Assembly: GCF_036512875.1 (NCBI RefSeq)
Contig: NZ_AP028978.1
Coordinates: forward strand, 434,001-498,000
Source of the DNA: Xenorhabdus taiwanensis
GTDB lineage: Bacteria > Pseudomonadota > Gammaproteobacteria > Enterobacterales > Enterobacteriaceae
Length of the DNA: 64,000 nt
Direction: 5' to 3'
Shown here: positions 1 through 10,200 of the stretch, piece by piece
Numbering within the stretch: position 1 is the stretch's first letter
Layout of the letters: each line of letters opens with the position of its first letter
Translations under genes and position numbers: made by a program
The notes under the pieces: generated by a model
The model's database searches: none
Told to the model about the DNA's origin: nothing
The model's input: only the letters and a program-made list of their open reading frames with translations

Positions 1-288
1 TTTCGCATCTGGACTTGGTGAACGGTAGAACGTACCAACCATTGGGGAGCGAACCGTGTGACCGCTAATTTCAGCAGGTTTATCAGCGGCGACTGGCGCT
101 GCTACTGGTGTAGCGGCCTGCACTGGTTGCTGAACAGGTGCAGAAATATATTGCTGAGTCATAGGCACTGCCGTGGCTGTCGTTGCCCTGCTGATGCGTA
201 CTGACTCCTCACCTTCAGAAATTTCCAGTTCAGAAATGCCAGATTCTTCAACCAGCTCGATTAATTTTTTTATCTTACGAATATCCAT
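1..288 (-). CDS. accB: Biotin carboxyl carrier protein of acetyl-CoA carboxylase (partial, N-terminal part)
   Basis: The first 96 codons are present and the C-terminus runs off the left edge of the window. The start MDIRKIKKLIELVEESGISE is the characteristic AccB opening. It is followed by an Ala/Pro/Val/Gln-rich linker (about residues 35-70) and the beginning of the biotinyl domain (SPMVGTFYRSP). The biotinylated Met-Lys-Met loop would lie outside the window. AccB carries CO2 as carboxybiotin between AccC and the AccAD carboxyltransferase in the first committed step of fatty-acid synthesis. aroQ lies 26 bp upstream on the same strand, the usual aroQ-accB-accC order. Confidence 0.96.
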   Translation of the reverse strand, partial: MDIRKIKKLIELVEESGISELEISEGEESVRISRATTATAVPMTQQYISAPVQQPVQAATPVAAPVAADKPAEISGHTVRSPMVGTFYRSPSPDAK

Positions 289-314
289 GAGTGGGTTCCG
301 TACTTTTAAGTCAA

Positions 315-767
315 TTAGTTGGATGTTGACAAGCGGTTGACCGCTGCCTGTAATGCGAAACTATAACCATCCGCCCCCAATCCGCAGATGACGCCGACTG
401 CAATATCGGAAAGATATGAGTGGTGGCGGAATGGCTCGCGGGCATGCACGTTGGAAAGGTGAATCTCAATAAATGGGATACCTACCGCCAGAAGTGCGTC
501 GCGCAATGCTACGCTGGTATGCGTGTATGCCGCAGGGTTGATTAAAATAAAATCCGTATTGCCCCGTGCAGAATGAATTCTTTCAATCAGTTCAGATTCT
601 GCGTTGGATTGCAGATGGGATAATTCAGCTCCCGATTGTTGAGCTTCTTTTGACAGTCTGTTAACGATGTCATCAAGCGTTAACTTGCCGTAGGTCTCTG
701 GCTCTCGTGTTCCCAGCAGGTTCAGGTTAGGGCCATTCAAGAGTAAAATGCGAAACTTGTCTGCCAT
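315..767 (-). CDS. aroQ: 3-dehydroquinate dehydratase, type II
   Basis: This 150-residue protein has the normal length for the dodecameric type II dehydroquinase of the shikimate pathway, which converts 3-dehydroquinate to 3-dehydroshikimate. Visible motifs are GPNLNLLGTREPETYG with the catalytic Tyr26 and Arg21 in the flexible lid, NPAAYTHTSVAL with His83, and EIHLSNVHAREPFRHHS with Glu101, His103 and Arg114. The gene sits directly upstream of accB, as in other gammaproteobacteria. It is cytoplasmic and nothing is missing. Confidence 0.97.
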   Translation of the reverse strand: MADKFRILLLNGPNLNLLGTREPETYGKLTLDDIVNRLSKEAQQSGAELSHLQSNAESELIERIHSARGNTDFILINPAAYTHTSVALRDALLAVGIPFIEIHLSNVHAREPFRHHSYLSDIAVGVICGLGADGYSFALQAAVNRLSTSN

Positions 768-922
768 TGTGCGGGTATCTCCGGCAATCTGTCAACAATC
801 GACCAAGATAACTCGATGTCAACGGTTTGTCATCTCTTTCTGATAGCTAGAATTGTAAATTTGCCGATAAAGCCCGACATTATAAACATATCGTGGCATT
901 TAGCAGCTAAATACTGGTCTTA

Positions 923-1897
923 TCAGCGCACTTTCACCACTGTTCTGCCCGTAATTTGATTGTTTATCAACTTATTGGCGTATTCGGGCACCTGATCTAA
1001 TGTAATTTCATGAGCTGCTTGCTGGTAAAAGGAATCTGGCAGTAGCGCTTGCAAACGCTGCCAAATGGCAGGGCGTTTCAAAGCAGGGACAGTGACAGAT
1101 TCCACACCCTGTAAACGAACATTACGCAGAATAAACGGCATTACGCTCGTGGGTAGTTGGCTATCACTTGCCATGCCACAGGCGGCTACTGTACCGTTGT
1201 AACGCATTTGTGCCAGCAAGGTAGCCAATACTGTGCCACCAATGGTATCTATCACACCGGCCCAGCGTTGTTTTTCTAATGGACGTGATGGCTGGTTGAA
1301 GTCACTGGCGGGCAAAACCGCTTTCGCTCCCAGCGAGATCAGGTAATCTGGACTGTCGGGTTTGCTGCTAATTGCTGTGACGGAATAACCCAGTTGTGAT
1401 AGTAAGGTTATCGCCGTACTGCCAACACCACCACTGGCTCCCGTCACGGCGATTTCTCCGCTTTCAGGTGTGACGCCCCCTTGTTCTAACGCCATGACAC
1501 ATAGCATGGCAGTAAAACCCGCCGTGCCGATGATCATCGCTTGTCGGGTACTTAATGCGTACGGCAAGGGGGTCAGCCATTCACCAGAAACTCTCGCTTG
1601 TTCTGCCAGACCACCCCAGTGCGTTTCTCCCACGCCCCATCCAGTTAGCAAAACATGTTGTCCGACGTGAAAACGGGGATCTTCGGAATGATGAACAACA
1701 CCAGAAAAATCGATCCCCGGTATCATCGGAAATTGGCGGATAATCTTCCCTTTGCCGGTGATGGCAAGGGCATCTTTGTAATTGAGTGTTGACCAATGGA
1801 TATCAACGACCACATTACCCGATGGCAATTGGGATACATCAATATGTTGAATAGATGCTGATAATGTTTCGTGTTGTTCCAGTAATAAAGCTTTCAT
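923..1897 (-). CDS. acuI: Acrylyl-CoA reductase AcuI/YhdH, zinc-less MDR family
   Basis: This NADPH-dependent medium-chain dehydrogenase/reductase of about 324 residues has an N-terminal GroES-like substrate domain and a Rossmann domain with GASGGVGSTAITLLSQLGY near residues 150-170. The AcuI/YhdH family reduces acryloyl-CoA to propionyl-CoA, a detoxifying reaction. Two nearby ATGs are possible. I chose the second (MKALLLEQ) because GAGAGG lies 6 nt upstream of it, whereas the first ATG abuts the Shine-Dalgarno sequence directly. In E. coli, csrD separates this gene from mreB; here only an intergenic stretch does. Confidence 0.93.
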   Translation of the reverse strand: MKALLLEQHETLSASIQHIDVSQLPSGNVVVDIHWSTLNYKDALAITGKGKIIRQFPMIPGIDFSGVVHHSEDPRFHVGQHVLLTGWGVGETHWGGLAEQARVSGEWLTPLPYALSTRQAMIIGTAGFTAMLCVMALEQGGVTPESGEIAVTGASGGVGSTAITLLSQLGYSVTAISSKPDSPDYLISLGAKAVLPASDFNQPSRPLEKQRWAGVIDTIGGTVLATLLAQMRYNGTVAACGMASDSQLPTSVMPFILRNVRLQGVESVTVPALKRPAIWQRLQALLPDSFYQQAAHEITLDQVPEYANKLINNQITGRTVVKVR

Positions 1898-2359
1898 GAT
1901 CATCCTCTCTTGATAGGTATCTATCTGACATTATTACTTGTTTAGCATTACCAAGATTCTGGTATTACCTCAATTTTGCATCATTACAATTTTGCGTTAC
2001 TACAATATAGATAAAACCTATATAGATAAAACCTGATGTACTGAAATGGAAGGGCAACAATGTTGTGATATCTCACCAAATTCATCTATTGCTTTTATAA
2101 TTAATGAACTATTTCGTTTTGGGACTTTCTTTGTCATGTTGTTTTTTGGTGTATTAGCTGAATTAGCCCATTTTTATGCAGTTTTTTTCTGCTCCGTTAG
2201 AGAAAAGTAACGTAGAATATCGTATTTCTGATGTGAATAACGTGGCCACTTTTATTGAAGTAGTAAAAGTAGTTAATTATGCGCCTTGTCGCTGCTTCAT
2301 GTGGTTGGTAGAGTAGACGGACAATCTCCGTCCCCAGTTTGCAGGATTATCCTTTCGTT
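1898..2359. other. acuI-mreB intergenic region; position of csrD in E. coli
   Basis: This 462-bp AT-rich stretch between divergent genes must hold the promoters of acuI and mreBCD, although I could not pick a convincing hexamer pair. A small plus-strand frame at 2046-2210 would encode a hydrophobic 54-residue peptide starting MEGQQCCDIS, but it has no clear ribosome-binding site, so I do not call it as a gene. A short perfect hairpin (GACGGA/TCCGTC, 2316-2332) lies in the mreB leader. I see no recognisable csrD remnant. Confidence 0.5.
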
Positions 2360-3403
2360 ATGTTAAAGAAATTTCGTGGCATGTTTTCCAACGATTTGTC
2401 CATTGACTTGGGTACTGCCAATACCCTTATTTATGTCAAAGGCCAAGGAATAGTATTGGATCAACCCTCTGTTGTTGCTATTCGTCAGGACAGAGCCGGT
2501 TCCACAAAAAGCGTTGCAGCAGTAGGGCTGGAAGCAAAACAGATGCTGGGACGTACTCCGGGTAATATTGCCGCCATCCGTCCCATGAAGGATGGGGTTA
2601 TTGCTGATTTTTATGTTACCGAAAAGATGTTACAGCATTTTATCAAGCAGGTTCACAATAACAGTTTCATGCGTCCAAGCCCGCGCGTGTTGGTTTGTGT
2701 GCCTGTCGGTGCGACGCAAGTTGAGCGTCGTGCCATCCGTGAATCCGCCCAAAGTGCAGGAGCGCGGGAGGTATTTTTAATTGAAGAACCTATGGCGGCG
2801 GCTATCGGTGCTGGTCTGCCGGTTTCCGAAGCAACGGGTTCAATGGTCGTTGATATTGGTGGGGGAACCACTGAAGTTGCTGTTATCTCCCTTAATGGGG
2901 TTGTTTATTCTTCTTCTGTACGTATTGGTGGTGACCGTTTTGATGAAGCCATCATCAACTATGTTCGCCGCAATTATGGTTCCCTGATTGGGGAAGCAAC
3001 GGCAGAGCGCATCAAACATGAAATTGGTTCTGCCTATCCAACGGATGAAGTACGTGAAATTGAAGTGCGTGGCCGTAACCTGGCCGAAGGTGTACCGCGC
3101 AGCTTTACTTTGAATTCCAATGAAATTCTTGAAGCTCTGCAAGAACCATTAACGGGTATTGTGAGTGCAGTGATGGTTGCCTTAGAACAGTGCCCACCAG
3201 AATTGGCCTCCGATATTTCTGAACGCGGCATGGTGTTGACTGGAGGTGGTGCTTTGCTGCGTAATCTTGATCGTCTGCTGATGGAAGAAACCGGCATTCC
3301 TGTCATTGTTGCTGAAGATCCACTGACCTGTGTTGCCCGTGGTGGTGGCAAGGCACTGGAGATGATCGACATGCATGGTGGCGATCTGTTCAGCGAAGAC
3401 TGA
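2360..3403 (+). CDS. mreB: Rod-shape-determining actin homologue MreB
   Basis: The 347 residues match the E. coli length. MreB is a membrane-associated actin-like ATPase that directs the elongasome during lateral wall synthesis. The sequence shows MLKKFRGMFSNDLSIDLGT (amphipathic N-terminus plus phosphate loop 1), VVDIGGGTTEVAVIS (phosphate loop 2) and VLTGGGALLRNLDRLL (adenosine loop). The frame stays open to a TTG at 2339, but the ATG at 2360 gives the conserved MLKKFRG start. It is the first gene of mreBCD and is followed 108 bp later by mreC. Confidence 0.98.
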   Translation: MLKKFRGMFSNDLSIDLGTANTLIYVKGQGIVLDQPSVVAIRQDRAGSTKSVAAVGLEAKQMLGRTPGNIAAIRPMKDGVIADFYVTEKMLQHFIKQVHNNSFMRPSPRVLVCVPVGATQVERRAIRESAQSAGAREVFLIEEPMAAAIGAGLPVSEATGSMVVDIGGGTTEVAVISLNGVVYSSSVRIGGDRFDEAIINYVRRNYGSLIGEATAERIKHEIGSAYPTDEVREIEVRGRNLAEGVPRSFTLNSNEILEALQEPLTGIVSAVMVALEQCPPELASDISERGMVLTGGGALLRNLDRLLMEETGIPVIVAEDPLTCVARGGGKALEMIDMHGGDLFSED

Positions 3404-3511
3404 AAGTAACTCTGCGAGCTGGGAGGTGAACGTGTTTTATTGGAGCCTCCTTGCTGATTGTGCCGGAGTTTTATCATTTATGAGACAACACAGCTCGACA
3501 ATACGCCATTT

Positions 3512-4513
3512 ATGAAGCCGATTTTTAGCAGAGGGCCTTCTCTGCAACTACGACTCTTTTTTGCTATCATTATTGCCATTATTTTGATGGTGGTAGACAG
3601 TCGCCTTGGTATTTTCAATAAAGTCCGTAGCTACATGGATACGGCTGTGAGTCCTTTTTATTTTCTTGCCAACGGGCCGCGTCAGTTTTTGGACAGCGTC
3701 TCAGAATCTTTCGTTAGCCGCAATTATCTTGAGTTGGAAAATAGAACCCTGCGTAATGAATTGCGTTTACAGGACAGTAAATTGCTGCTGTTGGGGCAAC
3801 TGAAACAAGAAAATGCCCGTTTACGTGAATTGCTGGGATCGCCGCTGCGTCATGATGAACATATGATGATATCGCAAGTGATTTCCGGAGGGATGGACCC
3901 ATATCGCGATCAAATTGTCATTGATAAAGGGGCGAAGGATGGCGTGTACGAAGGGCAGCCGGTTATCAGCGATCGCGGTGTTGTGGGGCAAGTGACGGCC
4001 GTGAGCCAGTTGAGCAGCCGGATATTGTTGATTTGCGATCCTTCTCATGCCATTCCTGTGCAGGTACTGCGTAATGACATTCGTGTTATCGCGGGTGGAA
4101 CAGGGTGTACGGATGATCTCCTGCTAGAACCTTTACCAAGTGATACAGATATCCGCGTAGGTGATGTATTGGTGACATCGGGGCTGGGAGGGCGTTTTCC
4201 TGAAGGTTATCCTGTGGCTGTGGTTTCTTCTGTCAAAATTGATAACCAGCGGGCTCATGCGGTAATTCGTGCTCGTCCGTTGGCTGAATTGCGGCGCTTG
4301 CGCTATTTACTCCTGTTGTGGGGGGGAGGGAACGATCCCTCTGAACCATTGCCACCTTCGGAAGTTTACCGTACTGCCAATGAACGTTTGATGCAGATGT
4401 TACCGCAAGTGTTGCCAAATCCATCAAATGAGTCACCGCAGTTACTGGCACCAAAATCAGCAGAAGTGTCAGCGGAAAAACCGACATTACCAGCTACAGG
4501 AAATCGTCAATGA
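3512..4513 (+). CDS. mreC: Rod-shape-determining protein MreC
   Basis: This 333-residue bitopic inner-membrane protein has a short cytoplasmic N-terminus (MKPIFSRGPSLQ), one transmembrane helix (about residues 14-32), a periplasmic coiled coil (about 65-105) and a beta-rich C-terminal domain. A Pro/Ser/Glu-rich tail ends the protein. MreC links MreB to PBP2/RodA. I set the start at the conserved MKPIFSRG, 18 codons inside the longest open frame. Its stop overlaps the mreD start by 4 bp (ATGA), which suggests translational coupling. Confidence 0.96.
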   Translation: MKPIFSRGPSLQLRLFFAIIIAIILMVVDSRLGIFNKVRSYMDTAVSPFYFLANGPRQFLDSVSESFVSRNYLELENRTLRNELRLQDSKLLLLGQLKQENARLRELLGSPLRHDEHMMISQVISGGMDPYRDQIVIDKGAKDGVYEGQPVISDRGVVGQVTAVSQLSSRILLICDPSHAIPVQVLRNDIRVIAGGTGCTDDLLLEPLPSDTDIRVGDVLVTSGLGGRFPEGYPVAVVSSVKIDNQRAHAVIRARPLAELRRLRYLLLLWGGGNDPSEPLPPSEVYRTANERLMQMLPQVLPNPSNESPQLLAPKSAEVSAEKPTLPATGNRQ

Positions 4514-4998
4514 GTCAATACCATAGCCAAGGACTCTGGGTTATTGGGTTATCTTTCCTGATTGCAATAGTGCTACAGATTATGCCGTGGCCGGAGCAAT
4601 TTTTTATGTTTCGGCCTGCCTTACTGATGCTGTGCTTAGTTTATTGGTTGCTTGCACTTCCCCATCGCGTTAGCGTTGGTACAGGCTTTGTTTTGGGGAT
4701 TATTACTGATCTGTTGCACGGAAGTATTTTGGGAGCACATGCTCTGGCATTTAGCATTATCAGTTTTCTGGTCGCATTCAAATTCCAGCTTATTCGCAAT
4801 ATGGCGCTTTGGCAGCAAGCCCTGGTTGTGGTCGGGCTTTCGACATTGATGAACCTCTGCGTTTTTCTGATCCATGCTCTGTTACTCAAGACCCTCTTTC
4901 ATCCAGAAGTGTTCTGGAATGGGGTGGTCAATGGTATTCTCTGGCCTTGGCTATTCTTATTAATGCGGAAAATCCGTCGTCAATTTTCAGTTCGTTAA
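4510..4998 (+). CDS. mreD: Rod-shape-determining membrane protein MreD
   Basis: This very hydrophobic 162-residue protein has five to six predicted membrane segments and is the third elongasome gene. It matches MreD in length, position and the conserved start of the type MSQYHSQGLWVIGLSFLIA. It overlaps mreC by 4 bp. MreD works with MreB and MreC in the inner membrane to hold the lateral-wall synthesis complex. yhdE follows after 78 bp and could be on the same transcript. Confidence 0.95.
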   Translation: MSQYHSQGLWVIGLSFLIAIVLQIMPWPEQFFMFRPALLMLCLVYWLLALPHRVSVGTGFVLGIITDLLHGSILGAHALAFSIISFLVAFKFQLIRNMALWQQALVVVGLSTLMNLCVFLIHALLLKTLFHPEVFWNGVVNGILWPWLFLLMRKIRRQFSVR

Positions 4999-5076
4999 AG
5001 TGTTTTTCTGTATTTTAAAAGCAAAGATATATAACAAAAAATAGCTGATAGGATAGACTCCTAAGGATTATTCGCG

Positions 5077-5664
5077 ATGAAAACCATTTACTTAGCTTCT
5101 GGCTCCCCAAGACGGCATGAGCTGGTGGAATTATTGGATTTTAATTTTGAAATCCTGGCACCTCAGGTCGAAGAAAAATGGCGTGAAGGAGAGTCTCCTC
5201 AGCAATATGTTACTCGATTAGCCAGAGAGAAAGCACAGGCTGGTGTAGCCATTGCATCACACGATTACCCCGTTCTGGGGGCTGATACCATTGTTGTATT
5301 GAACAACCAAATTTTGGAAAAACCGCGAAATCAGCAACACGCTGTGGAAATGCTTAACGGTTTGTCTGGTCAGTGCCATCAGGTCATGACGGCTGTTGCT
5401 TTATCGAACAATCAACATACCTTGAGTGAGATAGTCATTACAGATGTGATATTTCGCCAGTTGTCCCAACGGGAAATACAGGAATATATTGCAACTGGGG
5501 AGCCAATGGATAAAGCCGGCGCTTATGGCATTCAAGGTAAAGGCGGTTGTTTTGTCAGAAAAATTAATGGCAGTTACCACGCTGTTGTCGGCTTACCACT
5601 GGTGGAAACGTATGAATTAATCACACGATTTTTAGCGTTAGCTGATGGGAAGAACTATTCATGA
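5077..5664 (+). CDS. yhdE: Maf-family dTTP/UTP pyrophosphatase YhdE
   Basis: This 195-residue Maf/HAM1-like nucleotide pyrophosphatase hydrolyses dTTP, UTP and some modified nucleotides to monophosphates (house-cleaning). Motifs are ASGSPRRHELVELL at the N-terminus, GADTIVVLNNQILEKPRN with Asp70 and Lys82, and KAGAYGIQGKGG. AAGGA lies about 11 nt before the ATG. The stop overlaps the rng start by 4 bp, so the pair is probably translationally coupled, as in E. coli. Confidence 0.94.
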   Translation: MKTIYLASGSPRRHELVELLDFNFEILAPQVEEKWREGESPQQYVTRLAREKAQAGVAIASHDYPVLGADTIVVLNNQILEKPRNQQHAVEMLNGLSGQCHQVMTAVALSNNQHTLSEIVITDVIFRQLSQREIQEYIATGEPMDKAGAYGIQGKGGCFVRKINGSYHAVVGLPLVETYELITRFLALADGKNYS

Positions 5665-7130
5665 CAACAGAGTTATTAGTCAATATAACACCATCCGAAA
5701 CGCGGGTTGCTTATATTGATGGCGGTATCTTACAAGAAATTCATATTGAACGGGAAGCCAAAAGGGGCATTGTCGGAAACATTTATAAAGGGCGTGTGAG
5801 TCGGGTTTTACCGGGTATGCAAGCAGCTTTTGTCGATATTGGGCTGGAGAAAGCGGCTTTTTTGCATGCTTCGGATATTGTGCCCCATACTGAGTGTATT
5901 GCCGGCGAAGAGCGGAAGAATTTCCACGTCAGGGACATTGCTGAATTGGTGCGTCAGGGGCAGGATTTACTTGTTCAGGTAGTGAAAGATCCTCTGGGGA
6001 CAAAAGGTGCCCGTTTGACAACGGATATTACCTTACCGTCACGTTATTTGGTGTTTATGCCGGGAGCATCGCATGTTGGTGTTTCACAGCGCATAGAGAG
6101 CGAAGAAGAGCGTGAGCGCCTAAAAAGCATCGTTACGGAGTATTGTGATGAGCATGGGGGTTTTATTATCCGCACGGCTGCTGAAGGCGTGGGAAAAGAA
6201 GAACTAGCGCAGGATGCTGAATTTTTGAAGCGCCTGTGGAGTAAAGTGATTGAACGTAAGAAGCGCAATATCACCAAAAATAAGGTCTATGGTGAATTAG
6301 CGTTGGCGCAGCGTGTTTTACGTGATTTTGTTGGTGCTTCCCTTGATCGTATTCGGGTCGATTCCCGCCAAACATTTATCCAATTGCAGGAATTTATTGA
6401 TGAATATATTCCTGAAATGAACGCTAAACTGGAACATTATCAGGGAAATCAACCGATATTTGATCTGTACGACGTGGAAAATGAAATTCAACGGGCGCTG
6501 GAACGTAAGGTGGAATTAAAGTCTGGCGGCTATCTGATCATTGATCAGACAGAAGCCATGACGACAATTGATATTAATACCGGTGCTTTTGTCGGGCATC
6601 GCAATTTAGAAGAGACTATCTTTAATACTAATATTGAAGCAACACAGGCGATCGCCCGACAATTAAGGCTCCGTAATTTGGGTGGTATCATTATCATTGA
6701 TTTTATTGATATGGGTAATGAAGAACACCGTCGCCGTGTATTAGCTTCCCTGGAACAGGCATTAGGCAAAGACAGAGTGAAAACCACCATCAATGGTTTT
6801 TCACAATTGGGCTTGGTTGAGATGACGCGCAAGCGTACACGGGAAAGTATCGAACATATTTTGTGTGATAATTGTCCAACGTGTCAGGGACGTGGCACGG
6901 TAAAATCCGTCGAAACCGTCTGTTATGAAATCTTGCGTGAAATTGTACGCGTCAACCGTGCAATTGATGCTGCTCGTTTTCTGGTTTATGCCTCGCCAGC
7001 CGTCAGCGAAGCCCTGAAAGGGGATGAGTCTCACGCATTGGCCGAGGTGGAAATTTTTGTGGGTAAGCAGGTCAAAGTGCAGACAGAACAGCGTTACATT
7101 CAGGAGCAATTTGACGTCATTATGATGTAA
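5661..7130 (+). CDS. rng: Ribonuclease G
   Basis: This 489-residue protein is the same size as E. coli RNase G, the RNase E paralogue that matures the 5' end of 16S rRNA and turns over some mRNAs. The domain order is an S1 RNA-binding region (about 40-120), an RNase H-like and 5'-sensor region, and a DNase I-like catalytic part with Asp in TIDINTGAF and Asp in IIIIDFIDM. The Zn-link motif is Cys405-Pro-Thr-Cys408 inside CDNCPTCQGRG. It lacks the long degradosome scaffold tail of RNase E, which separates the two. Confidence 0.97.
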   Translation: MTTELLVNITPSETRVAYIDGGILQEIHIEREAKRGIVGNIYKGRVSRVLPGMQAAFVDIGLEKAAFLHASDIVPHTECIAGEERKNFHVRDIAELVRQGQDLLVQVVKDPLGTKGARLTTDITLPSRYLVFMPGASHVGVSQRIESEEERERLKSIVTEYCDEHGGFIIRTAAEGVGKEELAQDAEFLKRLWSKVIERKKRNITKNKVYGELALAQRVLRDFVGASLDRIRVDSRQTFIQLQEFIDEYIPEMNAKLEHYQGNQPIFDLYDVENEIQRALERKVELKSGGYLIIDQTEAMTTIDINTGAFVGHRNLEETIFNTNIEATQAIARQLRLRNLGGIIIIDFIDMGNEEHRRRVLASLEQALGKDRVKTTINGFSQLGLVEMTRKRTRESIEHILCDNCPTCQGRGTVKSVETVCYEILREIVRVNRAIDAARFLVYASPAVSEALKGDESHALAEVEIFVGKQVKVQTEQRYIQEQFDVIMM

Positions 7131-7213
7131 CACAAGCCGTTAGTTTGTGAGGTATTTGTAGTCTGTAGAAGACGGTTTGTAGAGAAATAGCGCTGGCAAC
7201 CAAGGAGAAATGC

Positions 7214-10200
7214 GTGAAGCGACTGCCGGGGATACTATTAGCGACAGCCGCAATAGTCATTATCATTGTGGCTTTGCTTGTCAGCGGGTTGCGTTTCTTC
7301 CTGCCACACATCAATGAATATCGTCAGCAATTAGTGGCAAAAATTGCTGACGTAACAGACATTCCTGTCGATATTGGCTACATAAAAGGCCATTGGGAAC
7401 CTTTTGGCCCTAGTCTGGAAATCCGTGATATCAGCGCGAAAGCCGCAGATGTCGATATTCATGCCAAAAAGGTCATACTTTCTTTAGATGTTTGGCGTTC
7501 ACTTTTACAACGACGCTGGCATTTTCGTAATTTGTCCTTTTACCAGCTTCAGGTAAATTACGATAAAGCTCTGTTTGGAGCAGAGAGCGAAAACAGGTTT
7601 TCTCAGCCGGATAGCCTCTCTACCCTGTTTCTTGAACAATTCAATCATTTTGATTTGCATGATAGCCGATTGACCTTTTTGACGCCATCGGGTGAAAAAG
7701 CCGATTTGCTATTACCGCAGCTAACCTGGCTGAATCAAGATAACCGCCATCGGGCACAAGGCAGCGTAAGCCTCTCTTCGATCAATGGGCAAGAAGGTGT
7801 TGTTCAGGTGAAGCTTGACCTGAAAGATAGCGATGGGATTCTGGATAATGGCACCGTTTATTGGCAAGCCGATGACATCGACATGCGCCTGTGGTTAAGC
7901 CGTTGGTTAAGGGATAACACAGGGTTGGATAATGCCCATTTCAGTTTAGCCAGTTGGATTACCTTGCAGAATGGGCGGATAGATAGTGGACGTTTGCAGC
8001 TTAGGCACGGTGGAGCCAATTGGCATGTCGAAAATGAGAAACATCAGCTTGAAGTGCGTGACTTCCTTGTGCAGATGCGTCGCCAGGGTGAAGGGTGGTT
8101 ATTTGAAGTGCCAAATCTGGCAAGCCTGAAAACTGACGGACAACAGTGGCCTGAAGGGAAGCTTGCGACGCTGTATGTTAAGCAGTCACAGCAATATCAG
8201 GGTAATGATCACTGGCGTATTCGTGCTGAAAATATTCAGCTTGAATATTTAAACGGGATATTGCCGATACTCTCTTTTGTGACACCGGATACCGTTAAGG
8301 ATTGGCAGCATCGACAGCCAAAAGGGGGGATTGACAATTTTGCTCTCGATATCACACCAGCGCTTCCCGATGATATGGGAATTCGCCTGAAATGGCGGGA
8401 TGTAAGCTGGTTACGCTGGAAGGAACTGCCTTCAATCAACCATTTCAGTGGCAGGTTAGAGGGAAATAAGCAGCGGGGAAAACTCAATCTTGCACTGAAA
8501 AACAGCACCATTGATTATGGCAATATGTTTCAGGCTCCGCTTGAGATTAGCAGCAGCGAAGGGCAGGTATCTTGGGAAAATGATCAAAATGGCATGAAAG
8601 TCTGGAGCCAGGAGCTGGATTTGCAGGCCAAGTCGCTGTGGCTCAATGGGAATTTCCATTACTTAAAACCTCACAACAAACCACCTGTTTTGACCATGTT
8701 AGCGGGAATTAGAGCTAATGACCTGAGTGAAGCTTGGCGCTATTTTCCCAAGCCACTGATGGGGGAATCACTGACCGACTATTTGACCGCTTCCTTGATT
8801 AAGGGAAAGGTCGATAATGCGACCCTGATTTTTCATGGCGATCCTCATGATTTCCCGTTTAAACAGAACAATGGTCAATTTCAGGTATTTGTACCGTTAC
8901 GCCATGCCACCTTTCAATATCAACCCGATTGGCCGGCTTTGTTTGATTTGAATATCGATCTGAATTTCCAGAATAACGGATTGTGGATGCTGGCACCGAA
9001 AGCGCATTTGGGAAAAGTAGAGGCGACTCACGTCTCGGCAGTGATCCCGGATTACGGTAAGCATAAGCTGTTTATTGATGCTGCACTCGCTGGCGATGGG
9101 AAGAGTATCCATGATTATTTTAACCATAGCCCAATGGCAGGCACGATTGGTAGCGCACTAGAGAACTTACAGCTTAGTGGCAGGGTGGATGGAAAACTCC
9201 ATATGGATATTCCCTTGCAACATGGGAAAGTTGCGGCCAGCGGAGAAGTAGAGCTGAAAGATACCCATCTGTTCATTAAGCCATTGAATAGCGAAATGGC
9301 GCATCTCAATGGTAAATTTCGCTTTGACAATGGTAACTTAAAAAGTGAGACATTATCGGCTAATTGGCTAGGAAATCCCTTATCCCTGAAATTTTCTACC
9401 CAAGACTTGGCAAAACATTATCAGGTCGATGTGAAACTGGATTCACATTGGGCGGCGAAGTCATTACCGGAACTTCCGACGGAGATTCGCAACAAGCTAT
9501 CTGGAACGCTGAATTGGCAGGGGAACGTCAATGTAACGCTACCTTCTGGTGAAACAAAGAGTGACGTGAAATACCGTGTTGCAGTTAGTGCAGATTTGTC
9601 ACATTTGAACAGTAAATTACCCATATTGGACACAGAATCTCTGAGGGAATGGCATAAGGTTAATCTCCATGCAGAAGGTGATATGAACCAGCTCCGGATC
9701 AAAGGATTAATGGGCAAGCGATATGCATTCAATACCCAGTGGAGGCTGGAAGAAGCTCATGCCAAATTGCAGCGGGGTATTTTTCAGACCGATAATATGG
9801 GTATTCCGGCTCTGCCGAAAAAATCCTTGTTGGCCTTAAATTTGCCTGCCATTGATGGTGAGAAGTTATTGGCATTGCTTGAACTTCTGCATTGGAAGCC
9901 CTCGAAAGATAATGGTTCACTGTGGCCAGGCCTATTTGCAATTTCATTGCCTGCACTGGATCTTGCCGGACAGCGTTGGAATCAACTCACATTCAATGTT
10001 ATGCAACAAAACGGTGAAGTAACCGTGAGTGCACAGGGGAAAGAAATTAATGGCAACCTTGTGATTGCAAAGCATAAGCCGATGCAGGCATCAATCAATT
10101 ATCTTTATTACGATCCTCTGTTTGCGGCAGATTCGTCGGTTGATGACAAAAGGTTAATGTCAGCTAAGGCTCCAGTACCCCATTATGCTTTGAATAATTG

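Noticed and set aside
3034..3477. 147-codon minus-strand frame overlapping the end of mreB
   Set aside because: It is antisense to highly conserved mreB and its Ser/Arg/Pro-rich composition is that of a reverse translation.
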